The notes: generated by a model from the letters alone, not told the origin. Shown: positions 41,111 through 50,425, counted from the stretch's first letter. The stretch: DNA of 64,000 nucleotides from Cellulosimicrobium protaetiae (GCF_009708005.2 NZ_CP052757.1:3658001-3722000), one strand, 5' to 3'. A program made the numbers and translations.

Positions 41111-41743
41111 TCAGGCGGCCTGGACGAACTGCGTGACGGCGTCGGCGACGAGCTGGACCGCGATGGCAGCGAGCAGGAGCCCCGCGATGCGCGTCACGAG
41201 GATGGTCCCGGAGTCGCCGAGCACGCGGTTGATGACGTTCGCGAAGCGCATGGACAGCCACAGGCACACGTGCACCGCGACGACGCCCGCGACGATCGCC
41301 ACCCACTCCGCGACACCGCCCCCGCGCTCGCCCGCGCGCTGCACGAAGACCATGGTCGCGACGATCGCTCCCGGCCCGGCGAGGAGCGGCGTCCCGAGCG
41401 GCACGAGCGCGACGTTGACGCCCTTGTTGCCCGACGGCTGCGGCTCCTCCATCTTGCCCGTGAGGAGCTCCATCGCGACGAGCAGCAGCAGCAGACCGCC
41501 CGCGGTCTGCAGCGCGGGCAGCGAGATGTGCATGTAGCTGAGGATCTGCTGGCCGAACGCCGCGAACGCCACGATCACGCCGAACGCGACGAGGATCGCG
41601 GTGCGGGCCGCCTGGTTGCGCTGCTTGGCACCCATCGCGCTCGTCAGGCCCAGGAACACCGGCACCGTGCCGGGCGGGTCCATGATGACGAACAGGGTGA
41701 CGAAGACCTCCGTGAAGAGCCGGACGTCGAAGAACTCGTTCAT
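41111..41743 (-). CDS. MarC-family integral membrane protein
   Basis: A 210-residue protein with about six spans; family signature FVIMDPPGTVPVFLGLT in the first, then GGLLLLLVAMELLTGK and PLGTPLLAGPGAI. MarC/YchE-family proteins have no proven function despite the old multiple-antibiotic-resistance name. ATG at 41743 begins seven bases after the PHP stop, so they are one operon. Confidence 0.92.
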   Translation of the reverse strand: MNEFFDVRLFTEVFVTLFVIMDPPGTVPVFLGLTSAMGAKQRNQAARTAILVAFGVIVAFAAFGQQILSYMHISLPALQTAGGLLLLLVAMELLTGKMEEPQPSGNKGVNVALVPLGTPLLAGPGAIVATMVFVQRAGERGGGVAEWVAIVAGVVAVHVCLWLSMRFANVINRVLGDSGTILVTRIAGLLLAAIAVQLVADAVTQFVQAA

Positions 41744-41750
41744 CGTCCGA

Positions 41751-42590
41751 TCATCGGATCACGTCCAACTGTCCCAGCTCCTCGATCTGCTCCAGCACGG
41801 TCGGTGCTGTCGTGTTCTCCCCGAGCCGGTTCGGTTTGCCGGCCCCGTGGTAGTCGCTCGACCCGGTGACGAACAGGCCCAGGGTGCGGGCGAGGTCGTC
41901 GAGCCGTGCGCGCTGGCGGTCGTCGTGGTCGCGGTGGAACACCTCGAGCCCCGCGAGCCCCGCCGCGGCCATCTCCTCGATCACCGCGTCGGCGACGACG
42001 CGCCCGCGACCGTCCGCGCCCGGGTGGGCGAAGACGGGGACGCCGCCTGCCGCCCGGACGCCCCGCACGGCCGCGGCGGCGTCGGGCGCGTAGTGCGGCA
42101 CGTAGTACGGGGTGTCGGTGGCGAGGATCGTCGCGAACGCCGCCGAACGGTCGGGCGCGAGCCCGGCCGCGACGAGCGCGTCCGCGATGTGCGGGCGTCC
42201 GATCGTCGTGCCCTCGACGGTCTGCGCGAGCACATCATCCCATGTGATCGGGTAGTCCTCGCCGATGAGGTCGACCATCCGTCGCGCCCGGCTGGTGCGC
42301 GCGTCGCGCGTGCGGTCGAGCTCGGCGAGGAGCGCCGCGTGCGCGGGGTCGTGCAGGTAGGAGAGCAGGTGCACGCTGATGCCGCCCGAGCGAGCCGAGA
42401 TCTCCGCGCCGCGGACGAGCGCGACGCCGTGCCGGAGCGCGGCGTCCGTCGCCTGCGCCCAGCCGGCGGTCGTGTCGTGGTCCGTGAGCGCGACGACGTC
42501 GAGGCCCGCCGCGGCCGCGGCCTCGACGACCTCCCCCGGCGCGTCCGTGCCGTCCGACGCGGTCGAGTGGGTGTGGAGGTCGATGCGCAC
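41751..42590 (-). CDS. PHP-domain phosphoesterase (YciV/RNase AM type)
   Basis: A 279-residue metal-dependent phosphoesterase. The PHP metal motifs are DLHTHSTASDGT near the N-terminus, ALTDHDT, RGAEIS, VFAHPG and SSDYHG. Relatives hydrolyse 3',5'-nucleoside bisphosphates or trim short RNAs. GTG at 42590; a TATCCT hexamer lies seven bases upstream (42598-42603). It is followed directly by the MarC gene. Confidence 0.92.
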   Translation of the reverse strand: MRIDLHTHSTASDGTDAPGEVVEAAAAAGLDVVALTDHDTTAGWAQATDAALRHGVALVRGAEISARSGGISVHLLSYLHDPAHAALLAELDRTRDARTSRARRMVDLIGEDYPITWDDVLAQTVEGTTIGRPHIADALVAAGLAPDRSAAFATILATDTPYYVPHYAPDAAAAVRGVRAAGGVPVFAHPGADGRGRVVADAVIEEMAAAGLAGLEVFHRDHDDRQRARLDDLARTLGLFVTGSSDYHGAGKPNRLGENTTAPTVLEQIEELGQLDVIR

Positions 42591-42708
42591 GCGACCCAGG
42601 ATAGTGACCGGACCGCGGGGCGACGGCACCGGACCCGCACACGATGTGCACACGGGACCCGGCCCCTCACCACGGCCGTCCCAGGCTGGGGTGCCACAGT
42701 CGAGAGCG

Positions 42709-43611
42709 ATGACCCCCACGACGCTCGCCCCCGTCCCCTCCTCCGCAGCCCTCCTCACCCCGCCCGGCCACCGCACCGACGCGTCCGCCGCCGGCCCGGA
42801 CGTCCCGCCCGCCGTCGTCTTCGTCCACGGCATGCGGACGTCGAGCGCGATCTGGGACCGCCAGGTGGAGCACGTGCGGGGGCTCGGGCACGACGCCGTG
42901 GCCGTCGACCTGCCCGCGCACGGCACCCGCGCGCACGAGCGCTTCACGCTCGACAGGTCCTTCGAGGTGCTCGACGAGGCCGTCGCGTCCTTCGGCCCGG
43001 GCCGGAGGGTCGCGCTGGTCGGGCTCTCGCTCGGCGGGTACACGTCGCTCGCCTGGGCGGCCCGCCGCCCCGCGAACCTCGCGGGCGTCGTCGCCGCGGC
43101 GTGCACGTCGGACCCCAAGGGCAAGCCGGTCGCGCTCTACCGCGACGTCGCGCGCCTCGTCGTCGCCGGTGGGGGCGCGGTAGGCCGCGGCGCGCGCTGG
43201 GCCGCCCGCACGAGCGCTGCCGCGTGGGGCACGATCGCCCGCGGCGGCCGCTCGCTCCCGGCCGGCGCGGCGTCGTCGTACGCTCTCGCCGGACCCGGTG
43301 ACGCCACCGGGACGACCCCCGCCGCCCCCGGCTGGCACGTCGTGACCGACGCGCTCACCCAGCTCGCGGGGCGCTCGTGGCTCGCCCACGTCCGCGACGT
43401 CGACGTGCCGGTCTGGCTCGTCAACGGCGCCCGCGACCACCTGCGCCTCGACGAGCAGCGCTACCTCGCGGCGGCCCCGGACGCGGCGCTCGTCGTCGTG
43501 CCGCGCGCCGGCCACGACGTCAACAGCGAGGCCCCCGAAGCCTTCAACCGCGTGCTCGGGCGCGCGCTCGCGGACTTCGGTCGCGTGCGCGGTGCGAGAC
43601 TGGGGGCATGA
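42709..43611 (+). CDS. Alpha/beta-fold hydrolase
   Basis: A 300-residue serine hydrolase. Oxyanion segment VVFVHGMRTSSAIWD, nucleophile elbow GLSLGG with Ser108, acid likely in NGARDHLRLDE, His in PRAGHDVNSE. No signal peptide. The substrate is unknown. ATG at 42709 follows CACAGT with an 8-base gap. The stop overlaps the ATG of the aminopeptidase gene. Confidence 0.9.
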   Translation: MTPTTLAPVPSSAALLTPPGHRTDASAAGPDVPPAVVFVHGMRTSSAIWDRQVEHVRGLGHDAVAVDLPAHGTRAHERFTLDRSFEVLDEAVASFGPGRRVALVGLSLGGYTSLAWAARRPANLAGVVAAACTSDPKGKPVALYRDVARLVVAGGGAVGRGARWAARTSAAAWGTIARGGRSLPAGAASSYALAGPGDATGTTPAAPGWHVVTDALTQLAGRSWLAHVRDVDVPVWLVNGARDHLRLDEQRYLAAAPDAALVVVPRAGHDVNSEAPEAFNRVLGRALADFGRVRGARLGA

Positions 43612-45218
43612 CCGACGCCACCCCCGTCACGCCCGAGCAGACCCCCGACACCCAGGAGGCCCAGGACCTCGCCGCGCGCGGGAGCAACCGCTCGCAGCGC
43701 CCGGACTCCGACGCGTTCAAGGCCTTCATCACGAGCGGCTGGGCGCCGCGCGCGCAGCTCGACGTCGAGCCCCTCCCGGCCGCGCCCTTCACCGCCGCAC
43801 GGCGCGCCGCGCTGTCGGCCCGGTTCCCGGGATCGCGCCTCGTCGTCCCCGCCGGCCCGCTCAAGACGCGCTCGAACGACACCGACTACCGGTTCCGCCC
43901 GCACTCCGCGTTCGCGCACCTCACCGGCTACGGCACGGACCAGGAGCCCGACGCGGTGCTCGTCCTGCACCCGGTCGAGCCCGGCACCGGCGACGGCGGC
44001 TCCGCGCATCACGCCGTGCTCTACGTGCGCCCGCTCGCCGCGCGCGACACCGAGGAGTTCTACGCCGACTCGCGCTACGGCGAGTTCTGGGTGGGGGTGC
44101 GGACGTCGCTCGACGACGTCGCGACCGCCACGGGCGTCGAGGCCCGGCACGTCGACGAGCTGCGCGACGCGCTCGCCAAGGACGTCGGCCCGGGCGGCGT
44201 GACGCTGCTCGTCGTCGCGGGTGCCGACGAGGCCGTCGAGGCGCTCGTCGAGGCGATCCGCGCCGAGGCGGGGCTCGACGACGTCGCCGAGGAGACGCAG
44301 GAGCTCACCGAGGCCGAGTGGCTCGCGCGCGCGGAAGCCGCCTACCGGCGCACGGACGCCGCGCTCGTCGAGGCCGTCTCCGAGCTGCGCCTCGTCAAGG
44401 ACGCGCACGAGGTCGAGCAGATGCGCGAGGCCGTCGACGCGACCATCGCGGGCTTCGAGGAGGTCGTGCGGAACCTGCCGCGCGCCGTCGAGCACCGCCG
44501 CGGCGAGCGCGTCATCGAGACGACGTTCGACGCGCACGCGCGCCTCGAGGGCAACACGGTCGGCTACGAGACGATCGCCGCCGCGGGCGAGCACGCGACC
44601 ACGCTGCACTGGATCCGCAACGACGGCGTCGTGCGGACGGGCGAGCTCGTGCTGCTCGACGCGGGCGTCGAGGTCGACTCGCTCTACACCGCGGACGTCA
44701 CGCGCACGCTGCCCGTGGACGGCGAGTACACCGAGGTCCAGCGCCGCGTCTACCAGGCGGTGCTCGACGCCGCGGACGCCGCGTTCGCGGTCGCCGTCCC
44801 CGGCGCGCGCTTCCGCGACGTGCACGCCGCGGCGATGGAGGTCGTCGCCGCGCGGCTCGAGGAGTGGGGGCTGCTCCCGGTGAGCGCGGCCGAGTCGCTC
44901 TCGCCCGAGGGTCAGCAGCACCGCCGCTGGATGGTGCACGGCACGAGCCACCACCTCGGCCTCGACGTGCACGACTGCGCGCAGGCGCGCCGCGAGCTCT
45001 ACCTCGACGGGGTCCTGGAGCCGGGCATGGTCTTCACGATCGAGCCGGGCCTGTACTTCAAGGCGGACGACCTGACGGTCCCCGAGGAGTACCGCGGCAT
45101 CGGCGTCCGCATCGAGGACGACGTGCTCGTCACGGCCGACGGCAACGAGAACCTCTCTGCCGCGCTCCCCCGCCGAGCGGAGGACGTCGAGGCCTGGATG
45201 AGGCGCCTGCGCGACTGA
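43608..45218 (+). CDS. pepP: Xaa-Pro aminopeptidase (aminopeptidase P)
   Basis: A 536-residue M24B metallopeptidase that removes N-terminal residues before proline. The N-terminal AMP_N domain has DYRFRPHSAFAHLTGYG. Metal ligands are the two Asp in LLDAGVEVD...YTADVTRTLPV, His in HGTSHHLGLDVHD, Glu in FTIEPGLYF and Glu in GVRIEDDVLVT. The proline-binding HHLGLDVHD block is intact. ATG at 43608 overlaps the hydrolase stop and also has GAGACT six bases upstream, so it may be made both by coupling and from its own leaderless transcript. Confidence 0.94.
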   Translation: MTDATPVTPEQTPDTQEAQDLAARGSNRSQRPDSDAFKAFITSGWAPRAQLDVEPLPAAPFTAARRAALSARFPGSRLVVPAGPLKTRSNDTDYRFRPHSAFAHLTGYGTDQEPDAVLVLHPVEPGTGDGGSAHHAVLYVRPLAARDTEEFYADSRYGEFWVGVRTSLDDVATATGVEARHVDELRDALAKDVGPGGVTLLVVAGADEAVEALVEAIRAEAGLDDVAEETQELTEAEWLARAEAAYRRTDAALVEAVSELRLVKDAHEVEQMREAVDATIAGFEEVVRNLPRAVEHRRGERVIETTFDAHARLEGNTVGYETIAAAGEHATTLHWIRNDGVVRTGELVLLDAGVEVDSLYTADVTRTLPVDGEYTEVQRRVYQAVLDAADAAFAVAVPGARFRDVHAAAMEVVAARLEEWGLLPVSAAESLSPEGQQHRRWMVHGTSHHLGLDVHDCAQARRELYLDGVLEPGMVFTIEPGLYFKADDLTVPEEYRGIGVRIEDDVLVTADGNENLSAALPRRAEDVEAWMRRLRD

Positions 45219-45295
45219 TCGAGGGCCCGCCTCGCCGGCGGCGGAACTGGGCTATGGTGACCCGTTCATCCACCGGCGAGGGGAGGTGAACTCAC

Positions 45296-45400
45296 GTGGC
45301 GAAGAGCACCAAGAAGGAAGCATCGATGTCCCTCAAGGAGAAGCGCGCCCAGAAGCGCGAGAGGGCTGCCGAGACCTCCGTGAAGTCGCGGAAGCGCTAG
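45296..45400 (+). CDS. 34-residue highly basic protein
   Basis: GTG at 45296 to TAG at 45400 encodes VAKSTKKEASMSLKEKRAQK plus 14 further residues ending in SRKR. Nearly half of the residues are Lys/Arg/Glu. A strong GGGGAGG lies nine bases upstream, TATGGT at 45253-45258 may be the -10, and a stem-loop follows, so it looks like a complete transcription unit. Similar tiny basic proteins are common in related actinobacteria; the function is unknown. Confidence 0.75.
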   Translation: MAKSTKKEASMSLKEKRAQKRERAAETSVKSRKR

Positions 45401-45413
45401 CGAGCGCTTCCGG

Positions 45414-45458
45414 CGAGGGGCCGGCCGACGGACGACGACGTCCGGCGGCCGGCCCTCG
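45414..45458. terminator. Long stem-loop after the small basic gene
   Basis: About 18 bp of pairing with one bulge and one mismatch, 8-base loop, between the small gene and the convergent membrane-protein gene. Confidence 0.75.
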
Positions 45459-45466
45459 TCGTCGGG

Positions 45467-46276
45467 TCAGGCAGGGCGCTCGGGCTGGTCGGGCTGCTGC
45501 GAGCCGGGTGCCGACGGGGGGTCGGGCTGCGCTCCCGGTGTCGACGGGGGGTCGGACTGGGCACCGGGCTGCGGGTCGGTCGGCTGGTCCGACGTCGGGC
45601 GCATCGCGCCGTAGCGCGGCTCGCCGGTCGGGGTGGTCCAGCGCGGGTCCGGCGTCCGCGCGGGCGGCGTCACCGGGGGCACGGGCGCGCCCGACGGCGG
45701 CTCGGGAGCGGGGGCCGGCGGCGCGACCGGCGGCGTCGGTGCCCCGGGCGTCCCCCACGTCGGGTTCGCGGGAGGCGCGGCCGCGCGCACGCCGCCCGCG
45801 CCCTCCGGCATCCGGGACAGGAGCTGGCGCGCGTCGCCCGCGCGCTCGGGCGCGCAGAGGATCCCGTACGCCGACGCGACGATCTGGCTCTGCGACGTGA
45901 AGTCGCGCCTGCCTCGCGTGAGCGCGTAGGACAGCACCGAGAAGAGCAGGCCGAACCCGGCGCCGACCCCGATCGCGGTGAGCACGAACGAGCCGTCGCC
46001 GGAGAAGAGGAAGAGCAGGAGGCCGACGAAGAGCCCGAACCAGGCGCCCGACGCCGCGCCCGCGATCGCGACCCGGCCGTACGTCAGCCGGCCCGTCACG
46101 CGCTCGACCATCTTGAGGTCCGTGCCGACGATCGTCACGAGCTCGACGGCGAACTTGTTGTCCGAGAGGAAGTCGACGGCCTTCTGCGCCTCGAGGTAGG
46201 TCGCGTACGACGCGACCTGCTCACCGCGCGGCGGGGTGGGGACACGGGGGACGGCACCCGGGCGTGACATGCTCAT
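45467..46276 (-). CDS. General-stress-protein-type membrane protein with proline-rich tail
   Basis: A 269-residue protein. The N-terminal part (EQVASYATYLEAQKAVDFLSDNKFAVELVTIVG, given here as YATYLEAQKAVDFL and FAVELVTIVG) matches the general stress protein 17M-like domain. Two membrane spans (about 72-92 and 97-115) with a Gly-zipper-like AIAGAASGAWFG follow, then a 110-residue Pro/Ala/Asp/Gln tail with repeated DPPSTPGAQP/DPPSAPGSQQ. ATG at 46276 follows CAGACT plus six bases. No defined function. Confidence 0.8.
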   Translation of the reverse strand: MSMSRPGAVPRVPTPPRGEQVASYATYLEAQKAVDFLSDNKFAVELVTIVGTDLKMVERVTGRLTYGRVAIAGAASGAWFGLFVGLLLFLFSGDGSFVLTAIGVGAGFGLLFSVLSYALTRGRRDFTSQSQIVASAYGILCAPERAGDARQLLSRMPEGAGGVRAAAPPANPTWGTPGAPTPPVAPPAPAPEPPSGAPVPPVTPPARTPDPRWTTPTGEPRYGAMRPTSDQPTDPQPGAQSDPPSTPGAQPDPPSAPGSQQPDQPERPA

Positions 46277-46421
46277 TCGCCCAGTCTGTCCTACTCGTGC
46301 GGAGCGCGCGAGAGCCGGGCGGCGACGGGTGGGGGCAGCGTGCGGCGCGGGGGCGTCCGAGGGGCGCGCCACGTGCCGGGAGGAACGGGCGACGACCGGG
46401 GTGCGTGCGTAGGCTGGCCGC

Positions 46422-47762
46422 GTGAGCGCAGCCACCACCGTCTTCGTCGCGCGTCTGGCCGGGACCAGCGTGTTCGACCCCATCGGCGACCAGGTCGGTC
46501 GGGTGCGGGACGTCGTCGTGCTCATCCGGCCGAAGGGCGCGCCGCGCGCCGTCGGCCTCGTCGTCGAGGTGCCGGGGCGCCGCCGGGTCTTCCTCCCGCT
46601 CACCCGCGTCACGAGCATCGACGCCGGGCAGGTCATCTCGACGGGCCTGGTGAACATGCGGCGGTTCGAGCAGCGCGCGATGGAGACGCTCGCCGTGAGC
46701 GAGCTGCTGGAGCGCACGGTCGAGCTCGTCGACGGGTCCGGCTCGGCGACGATCGAGGACCTCGCGATCGAGCGCCAGCGGACGGGCGACTGGCTCGTGA
46801 CCAAGCTCTACGTGCGGCGCAGGTCCCAGCACAAGGGGACGCTCGGGCTGCGCCGCCGCGGCGACGCGATCGTCGTCGACGTCGGCGCGGTGACCGGCCT
46901 CGCGGGCGGCACCGAGGCGCAGGGCGCCGCGATGCTCCTCGCCGCCTACGACGACCTCAAGCCGGCCGACCTCGCCGACGTCATCCACGACCTGGGCGAC
47001 ACGCGCCGCCTCGAGGTCGCGGGCGCGCTCGACAACGAGCGCCTCGCCGACGTGCTGGAGGAGCTGCCCGAGGACGACCAGGTCGCGATCCTCTCGGGCC
47101 TCGACACCGACCGTGCCGCCGACGTCCTCGAGGCCATGCAGCCCGACGACGCGGCCGACCTGCTGCACGAGCTGCCCGAGGCCCAGGCCGCGCAGCTCCT
47201 CGAGCTCATGGAGCCCGAGGAGGCGCGCGACGTGCGTCGCCTGCTCGCCTACGCCGAGGACACGGCGGGCGGCCTCATGACGTCCGAACCCGTCGTGCTC
47301 GGCCCCGAGACGACGATCGCCACCGCACTGGCGCAGATCCGGCGCAAGGACCTCGCGCCCGCGCTCGCGTCGATGGTGTTCGTCGCGCGCCCCCCGCTCG
47401 AGACGCCGACGGGCCGGTTCCTCGGCGTCGCGCACTTCCAGCGGCTGCTGCGCGAGCCCCCGCACGCCGCGGTCGGCTCGGTGCTCGACTCCGACGTCGA
47501 GGGCGTCGCGCCCGACGCCCCGCTGGGCCGGGTCACGCGCATCCTCGCGACGTACGACCTCCTGTGCGTGCCGGTCCTCGACGCGGAGAAGCGCCTGCTC
47601 GGCGCGATCAGCGTCGACGACGTGCTCGACCACATGCTGCCCGACGACTGGCGCGAGACCGACGACGACGTGGACACCGAGCACGCCCGCGCCGCGCTCG
47701 CACCCGGGTCGCTGCCGCGGCCCGCGGCCCGCGGCGGCGCGGCGGGGGTGACCCGTGGCTGA
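46422..47762 (+). CDS. MgtE N-terminal/CBS-domain protein with PRC-barrel
   Basis: A 446-residue cytosolic protein. A PRC-barrel-like N-terminus (DPIGDQVGRVRDVVVLI), an MgtE_N helical superhelix (about 175-270, LADVLEELPEDDQVAIL, AADLLHELPEAQAAQLL) and two CBS domains (about 280-430) are present, but the MgtE transmembrane channel is missing. It may be a Mg2+/nucleotide sensor. Related to mycobacterial Rv1232c. GTG at 46422 has TAGGCT six bases upstream. The end overlaps the DUF1003 gene by eight bases. Confidence 0.9.
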   Translation: MSAATTVFVARLAGTSVFDPIGDQVGRVRDVVVLIRPKGAPRAVGLVVEVPGRRRVFLPLTRVTSIDAGQVISTGLVNMRRFEQRAMETLAVSELLERTVELVDGSGSATIEDLAIERQRTGDWLVTKLYVRRRSQHKGTLGLRRRGDAIVVDVGAVTGLAGGTEAQGAAMLLAAYDDLKPADLADVIHDLGDTRRLEVAGALDNERLADVLEELPEDDQVAILSGLDTDRAADVLEAMQPDDAADLLHELPEAQAAQLLELMEPEEARDVRRLLAYAEDTAGGLMTSEPVVLGPETTIATALAQIRRKDLAPALASMVFVARPPLETPTGRFLGVAHFQRLLREPPHAAVGSVLDSDVEGVAPDAPLGRVTRILATYDLLCVPVLDAEKRLLGAISVDDVLDHMLPDDWRETDDDVDTEHARAALAPGSLPRPAARGGAAGVTRG

Positions 47763-48264
47763 CCGCCTCGACACCCCGAAGACCGCGCGGCGCTCCCTCA
47801 TCCCGCGGGTCAAGGTCGACCAGGACGCGGTCGGGCGCGCGACCGAGGGCATCGCCCGCTTCCTGGGCACGCCCCGGTTCCTCGTCTACCTCACCGTGTT
47901 CTGCGCGGTGTGGATCATCTGGAACTCCTGGGGGCCGGAGGGGCTGCGGTTCGACTCGGCCGAGTTCGGGTTCACGGCGCTCACGCTCATGCTCTCGCTC
48001 CAGGCGTCGTACGCCGCGCCGCTCATCCTGCTCGCGCAGAACCGCCAGGACGACCGCGACCGCGTCACCGCCGAGCAGGACCGCCAGCGGGCCGAGCGCA
48101 ACCTCGCGGACACCGAGTACCTCGCGCGCGAGATGGCCGCGCTGCGCATCGCGCTGAGCGAGGTCGCGACGCGCGACTTCGTCCGCTCGGAGATCCGCAA
48201 CCTGCTCGAGGAGCTCGAGGAGAAGTCGGCGCGCGCGGCCGACGAGGAGACGCCCGACCGCTGA
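47755..48264 (+). CDS. DUF1003 membrane protein
   Basis: A 169-residue protein with two spans (FLVYLTVFCAVWIIWNSW and FTALTLMLSLQASYAAPLIL) and the family loop LILLAQNRQDDRDRVTAEQD, ending in a long charged coiled-coil-like helix. Function unknown. GTG at 47755 overlaps the MgtE-N/CBS gene, implying joint production. Confidence 0.92.
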   Translation: MADRLDTPKTARRSLIPRVKVDQDAVGRATEGIARFLGTPRFLVYLTVFCAVWIIWNSWGPEGLRFDSAEFGFTALTLMLSLQASYAAPLILLAQNRQDDRDRVTAEQDRQRAERNLADTEYLAREMAALRIALSEVATRDFVRSEIRNLLEELEEKSARAADEETPDR

Positions 48265-48280
48265 CGCGGGACCGACCGCG

Positions 48281-49078
48281 CTACTGCGTCCCTTCCGCCG
48301 CGACCCGCCGCAGACGCTCGACGAGCCCAGGGTCGCCCTCGACCGTCAGGCCGTCGGCCGGGCCACGGCCCCACAGCCACAGGTCCAGCGCCCAGGCGGG
48401 CCCGGCGACCTGCGTCGTGGTCGAGCCGGGCAGGTCGACGAGCTGGGCGACGTCCAGGTCGTAGGCGGTGCCCGACTCCGGACCCGTCCCGGTGAAGCGC
48501 CCGAACGCGAGCTCCCAGCTCCGGGGCCGCTCCCCGAACCCGTCGACGACGACCGACACGGTCGCGCCGTCGGGCGTGAAGACGCCCCAGCCGGGCACAC
48601 CGTCCACCATGACGGTCAGCACCTCGTCGACCCCGTCCGCCGCGACGTCGGGGTCCGCCGGGGTGACGTCGCGACCGGCGGTGAGCTCGGCGTCGGCGCG
48701 GTGGATCAGGGCCTCGTGGGCCTGCCGGCGGACGACCCAGCCCACGTGCCTCCCGTCGTCGTGCCACGACCAGCACGGCTCCCCGGGGTCGCGACCGGTG
48801 AGCGCGGCGACGAGTCGGCTCGTCGAGCGCTGCAGCAGCGCGGGCAGCTCGGCGTCCGAGGACGGGCGCGCGAGCGGCTCGACGTCGTCGCCGTCGAGGC
48901 CGCTGCCCGGACCCGGCCCGACCACGCGCGCCCAGAAGTCCTGCACCTCGGCGAGGTGGTAGATGAGGTCCGCGCCCGTCCACTCGGGGCACGACGGCAC
49001 GCGAGCGTCGGGCGGTGCGCTGCGGGCAGCGTCACCGAAGAGCTCGCTGTCGCGGGCGAGAGAGGCCAGGGCGTCCAT
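48281..49078 (-). CDS. DinB-like maleylpyruvate-isomerase-family protein (TIGR03086 type)
   Basis: A 265-residue protein of the mycothiol-dependent MDMPI_N fold. The N-terminal four-helix part has PSCPEWTGADLIYHLAEVQDFW with metal His41 (written: EWTGADLIYHLAEV) and RRQAHEALIHRADAEL with the other His residues; a C-terminal SCP-2-like part follows (WALDLWLWGRGPADGL). Members may act on mycothiol conjugates; the substrate is unknown. ATG at 49078 follows TACCGT plus six bases. Divergent from mrp. Confidence 0.87.
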   Translation of the reverse strand: MDALASLARDSELFGDAARSAPPDARVPSCPEWTGADLIYHLAEVQDFWARVVGPGPGSGLDGDDVEPLARPSSDAELPALLQRSTSRLVAALTGRDPGEPCWSWHDDGRHVGWVVRRQAHEALIHRADAELTAGRDVTPADPDVAADGVDEVLTVMVDGVPGWGVFTPDGATVSVVVDGFGERPRSWELAFGRFTGTGPESGTAYDLDVAQLVDLPGSTTTQVAGPAWALDLWLWGRGPADGLTVEGDPGLVERLRRVAAEGTQ

Positions 49079-49187
49079 CCGTGCACGGTAGCCCCGATCC
49101 GGGACGGCCGTCGTGCGACGGGGCTCACGTCCGGACCAGGACCAACGGCCCGGCGGACGCGGCACCCGCCGCGCCTACGATGGGTCC

Positions 49188-50336
49188 ATGCCCGACCCCG
49201 CCGCAGACCCGCTCGAGCTCGCCGTCCGGCAGGCGCTCACCACGGTCCTCGACCCCGAGATCCGCCGCCCCGTGACCGACCTCGGCATGATCCGCTCGGT
49301 CGTCGTCGAGCCCGGCGCGTCGGGCACGGTCGTCGCGGTGGGTGTCGACCTCACGGTCGCGACGTGCCCGATGCGCGACACCCTCACGCGCGACGTCGAC
49401 GCCGCCGTGCGCGCGGTCGACGGCGTGGCGGACGTGCGCGTGGACCTGGGGGTCATGTCGGCCGAGCAGCGCGCCGAGCTGCGCACGATGCTGCGCGGCG
49501 GCGTCGGCGAGCCCGAGATCCCGTTCGCCAAGCCGGAGTCCCTGACGAAGGTCTACGCGATCGCGTCCGGCAAGGGCGGGGTGGGCAAGTCGTCGGTCAC
49601 CGCGAACCTCGCGGTCGCGCTCGCCGCGCAGGGCCTCGAGGTCGGCGTCGTCGACGCGGACATCTACGGGTTCTCGATCCCCCGCATGCTCGGCGTCGAC
49701 CGCCAGCCCACGCGCGTCGACAACATGCTCCTGCCGCCGATCGCGCACGGCGTGAAGGTCGTCTCGATCGGCATGTTCGTCCCGCCCGGCCAGCCGGTCG
49801 TGTGGCGCGGGCCGATGCTGCACCGCGCGCTCCAGCAGTTCCTCGCGGACGTCTTCTGGGGCGACCTCGACGTGCTGCTCCTCGACCTCCCTCCCGGCAC
49901 GGGCGACATCGCGATCTCCGTGGCGCAGCTCCTGCCCGGCAGCGAGATCGTCGTCGTCACGACGCCGCAGGTCGCGGCCGCCGAAGTGGCCGAGCGGGCC
50001 GGCTCGGTCGCGACCCAGACGCAGCAGGGCCTCGTCGGCGTCGTCGAGAACATGTCGTGGCTCGAGCAGCCCGACGGCTCGCGCCTCGAGCTCTTCGGGT
50101 CCGGCGGGGGCGAGCGCGTGGCCGCGAACCTCTCGCGCGCGACGGGCACCGACGTCCCGCTCCTCGGCCAGGTCCCCCTCGACGTCTCGCTGCGCGAGGC
50201 GGGCGACGGCGGCACCCCGGTCGTCCTGGCCGACCCCGCCGCGCCCGCCGCGGTCGCGCTGCGCGACGTCGCGGCGGGGCTCGCGCGCCGGCCGCGCGGT
50301 CTCGCGGGACGGTCGCTCGGAGTCACCGTGGTCTGA
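49188..50336 (+). CDS. mrp: Mrp/ApbC-type iron-sulfur carrier ATPase
   Basis: A 382-residue P-loop NTPase that carries Fe-S clusters to target proteins. An N-terminal MIP18/DUF59 domain (about 8-100, DPEIRRPVTDLGMI and TCPMRD) is fused to the ATPase, with deviant Walker A GKGGVGKS at 128-135, VDADIYGFSIPRMLG, and LLLDLPPGTGDIAI. The C-terminal CxxC of many Mrp proteins is not seen; the segment reads VVENMSWLEQPDGSRLELFG, so this is the form lacking the cysteines. ATG at 49188 follows TACGAT plus six bases. Confidence 0.93.
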   Translation: MPDPAADPLELAVRQALTTVLDPEIRRPVTDLGMIRSVVVEPGASGTVVAVGVDLTVATCPMRDTLTRDVDAAVRAVDGVADVRVDLGVMSAEQRAELRTMLRGGVGEPEIPFAKPESLTKVYAIASGKGGVGKSSVTANLAVALAAQGLEVGVVDADIYGFSIPRMLGVDRQPTRVDNMLLPPIAHGVKVVSIGMFVPPGQPVVWRGPMLHRALQQFLADVFWGDLDVLLLDLPPGTGDIAISVAQLLPGSEIVVVTTPQVAAAEVAERAGSVATQTQQGLVGVVENMSWLEQPDGSRLELFGSGGGERVAANLSRATGTDVPLLGQVPLDVSLREAGDGGTPVVLADPAAPAAVALRDVAAGLARRPRGLAGRSLGVTVV

Positions 50337-50379
50337 CACACGTCCGGTCCCGCCCGAGGGCCCGGTGCGGTCCCACGGC

Positions 50380-50407
50380 GACCCTCTCGAAGGGTCCCTG
50401 TCTTTTC
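50380..50407 (+). terminator. Intrinsic terminator of mrp
   Basis: GACCCT/AGGGTC stem with a 5-base loop, followed by CCTGTCTTTTCC. Confidence 0.6.
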
Positions 50408-50419
50408 CTCGTGCCACGG

Positions 50420-50425
50420 TATAGT
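50420..50425 (+). promoter_or_regulatory. -10 element TATAGT for the export operon
   Basis: The only near-consensus -10 in the gap; the -35 is poor. It would give a leader of about 350 bases before the first adaptor gene. Confidence 0.5.

Noticed and set aside
41111-41743. Reading the MarC-family gene as an antibiotic-resistance gene
   Set aside because: The family name is historical and no resistance function is established for MarC itself.
46422-47762. Magnesium transporter MgtE
   Set aside because: Only the MgtE_N and CBS parts are present. No transmembrane channel follows, as the frame ends and DUF1003 begins.
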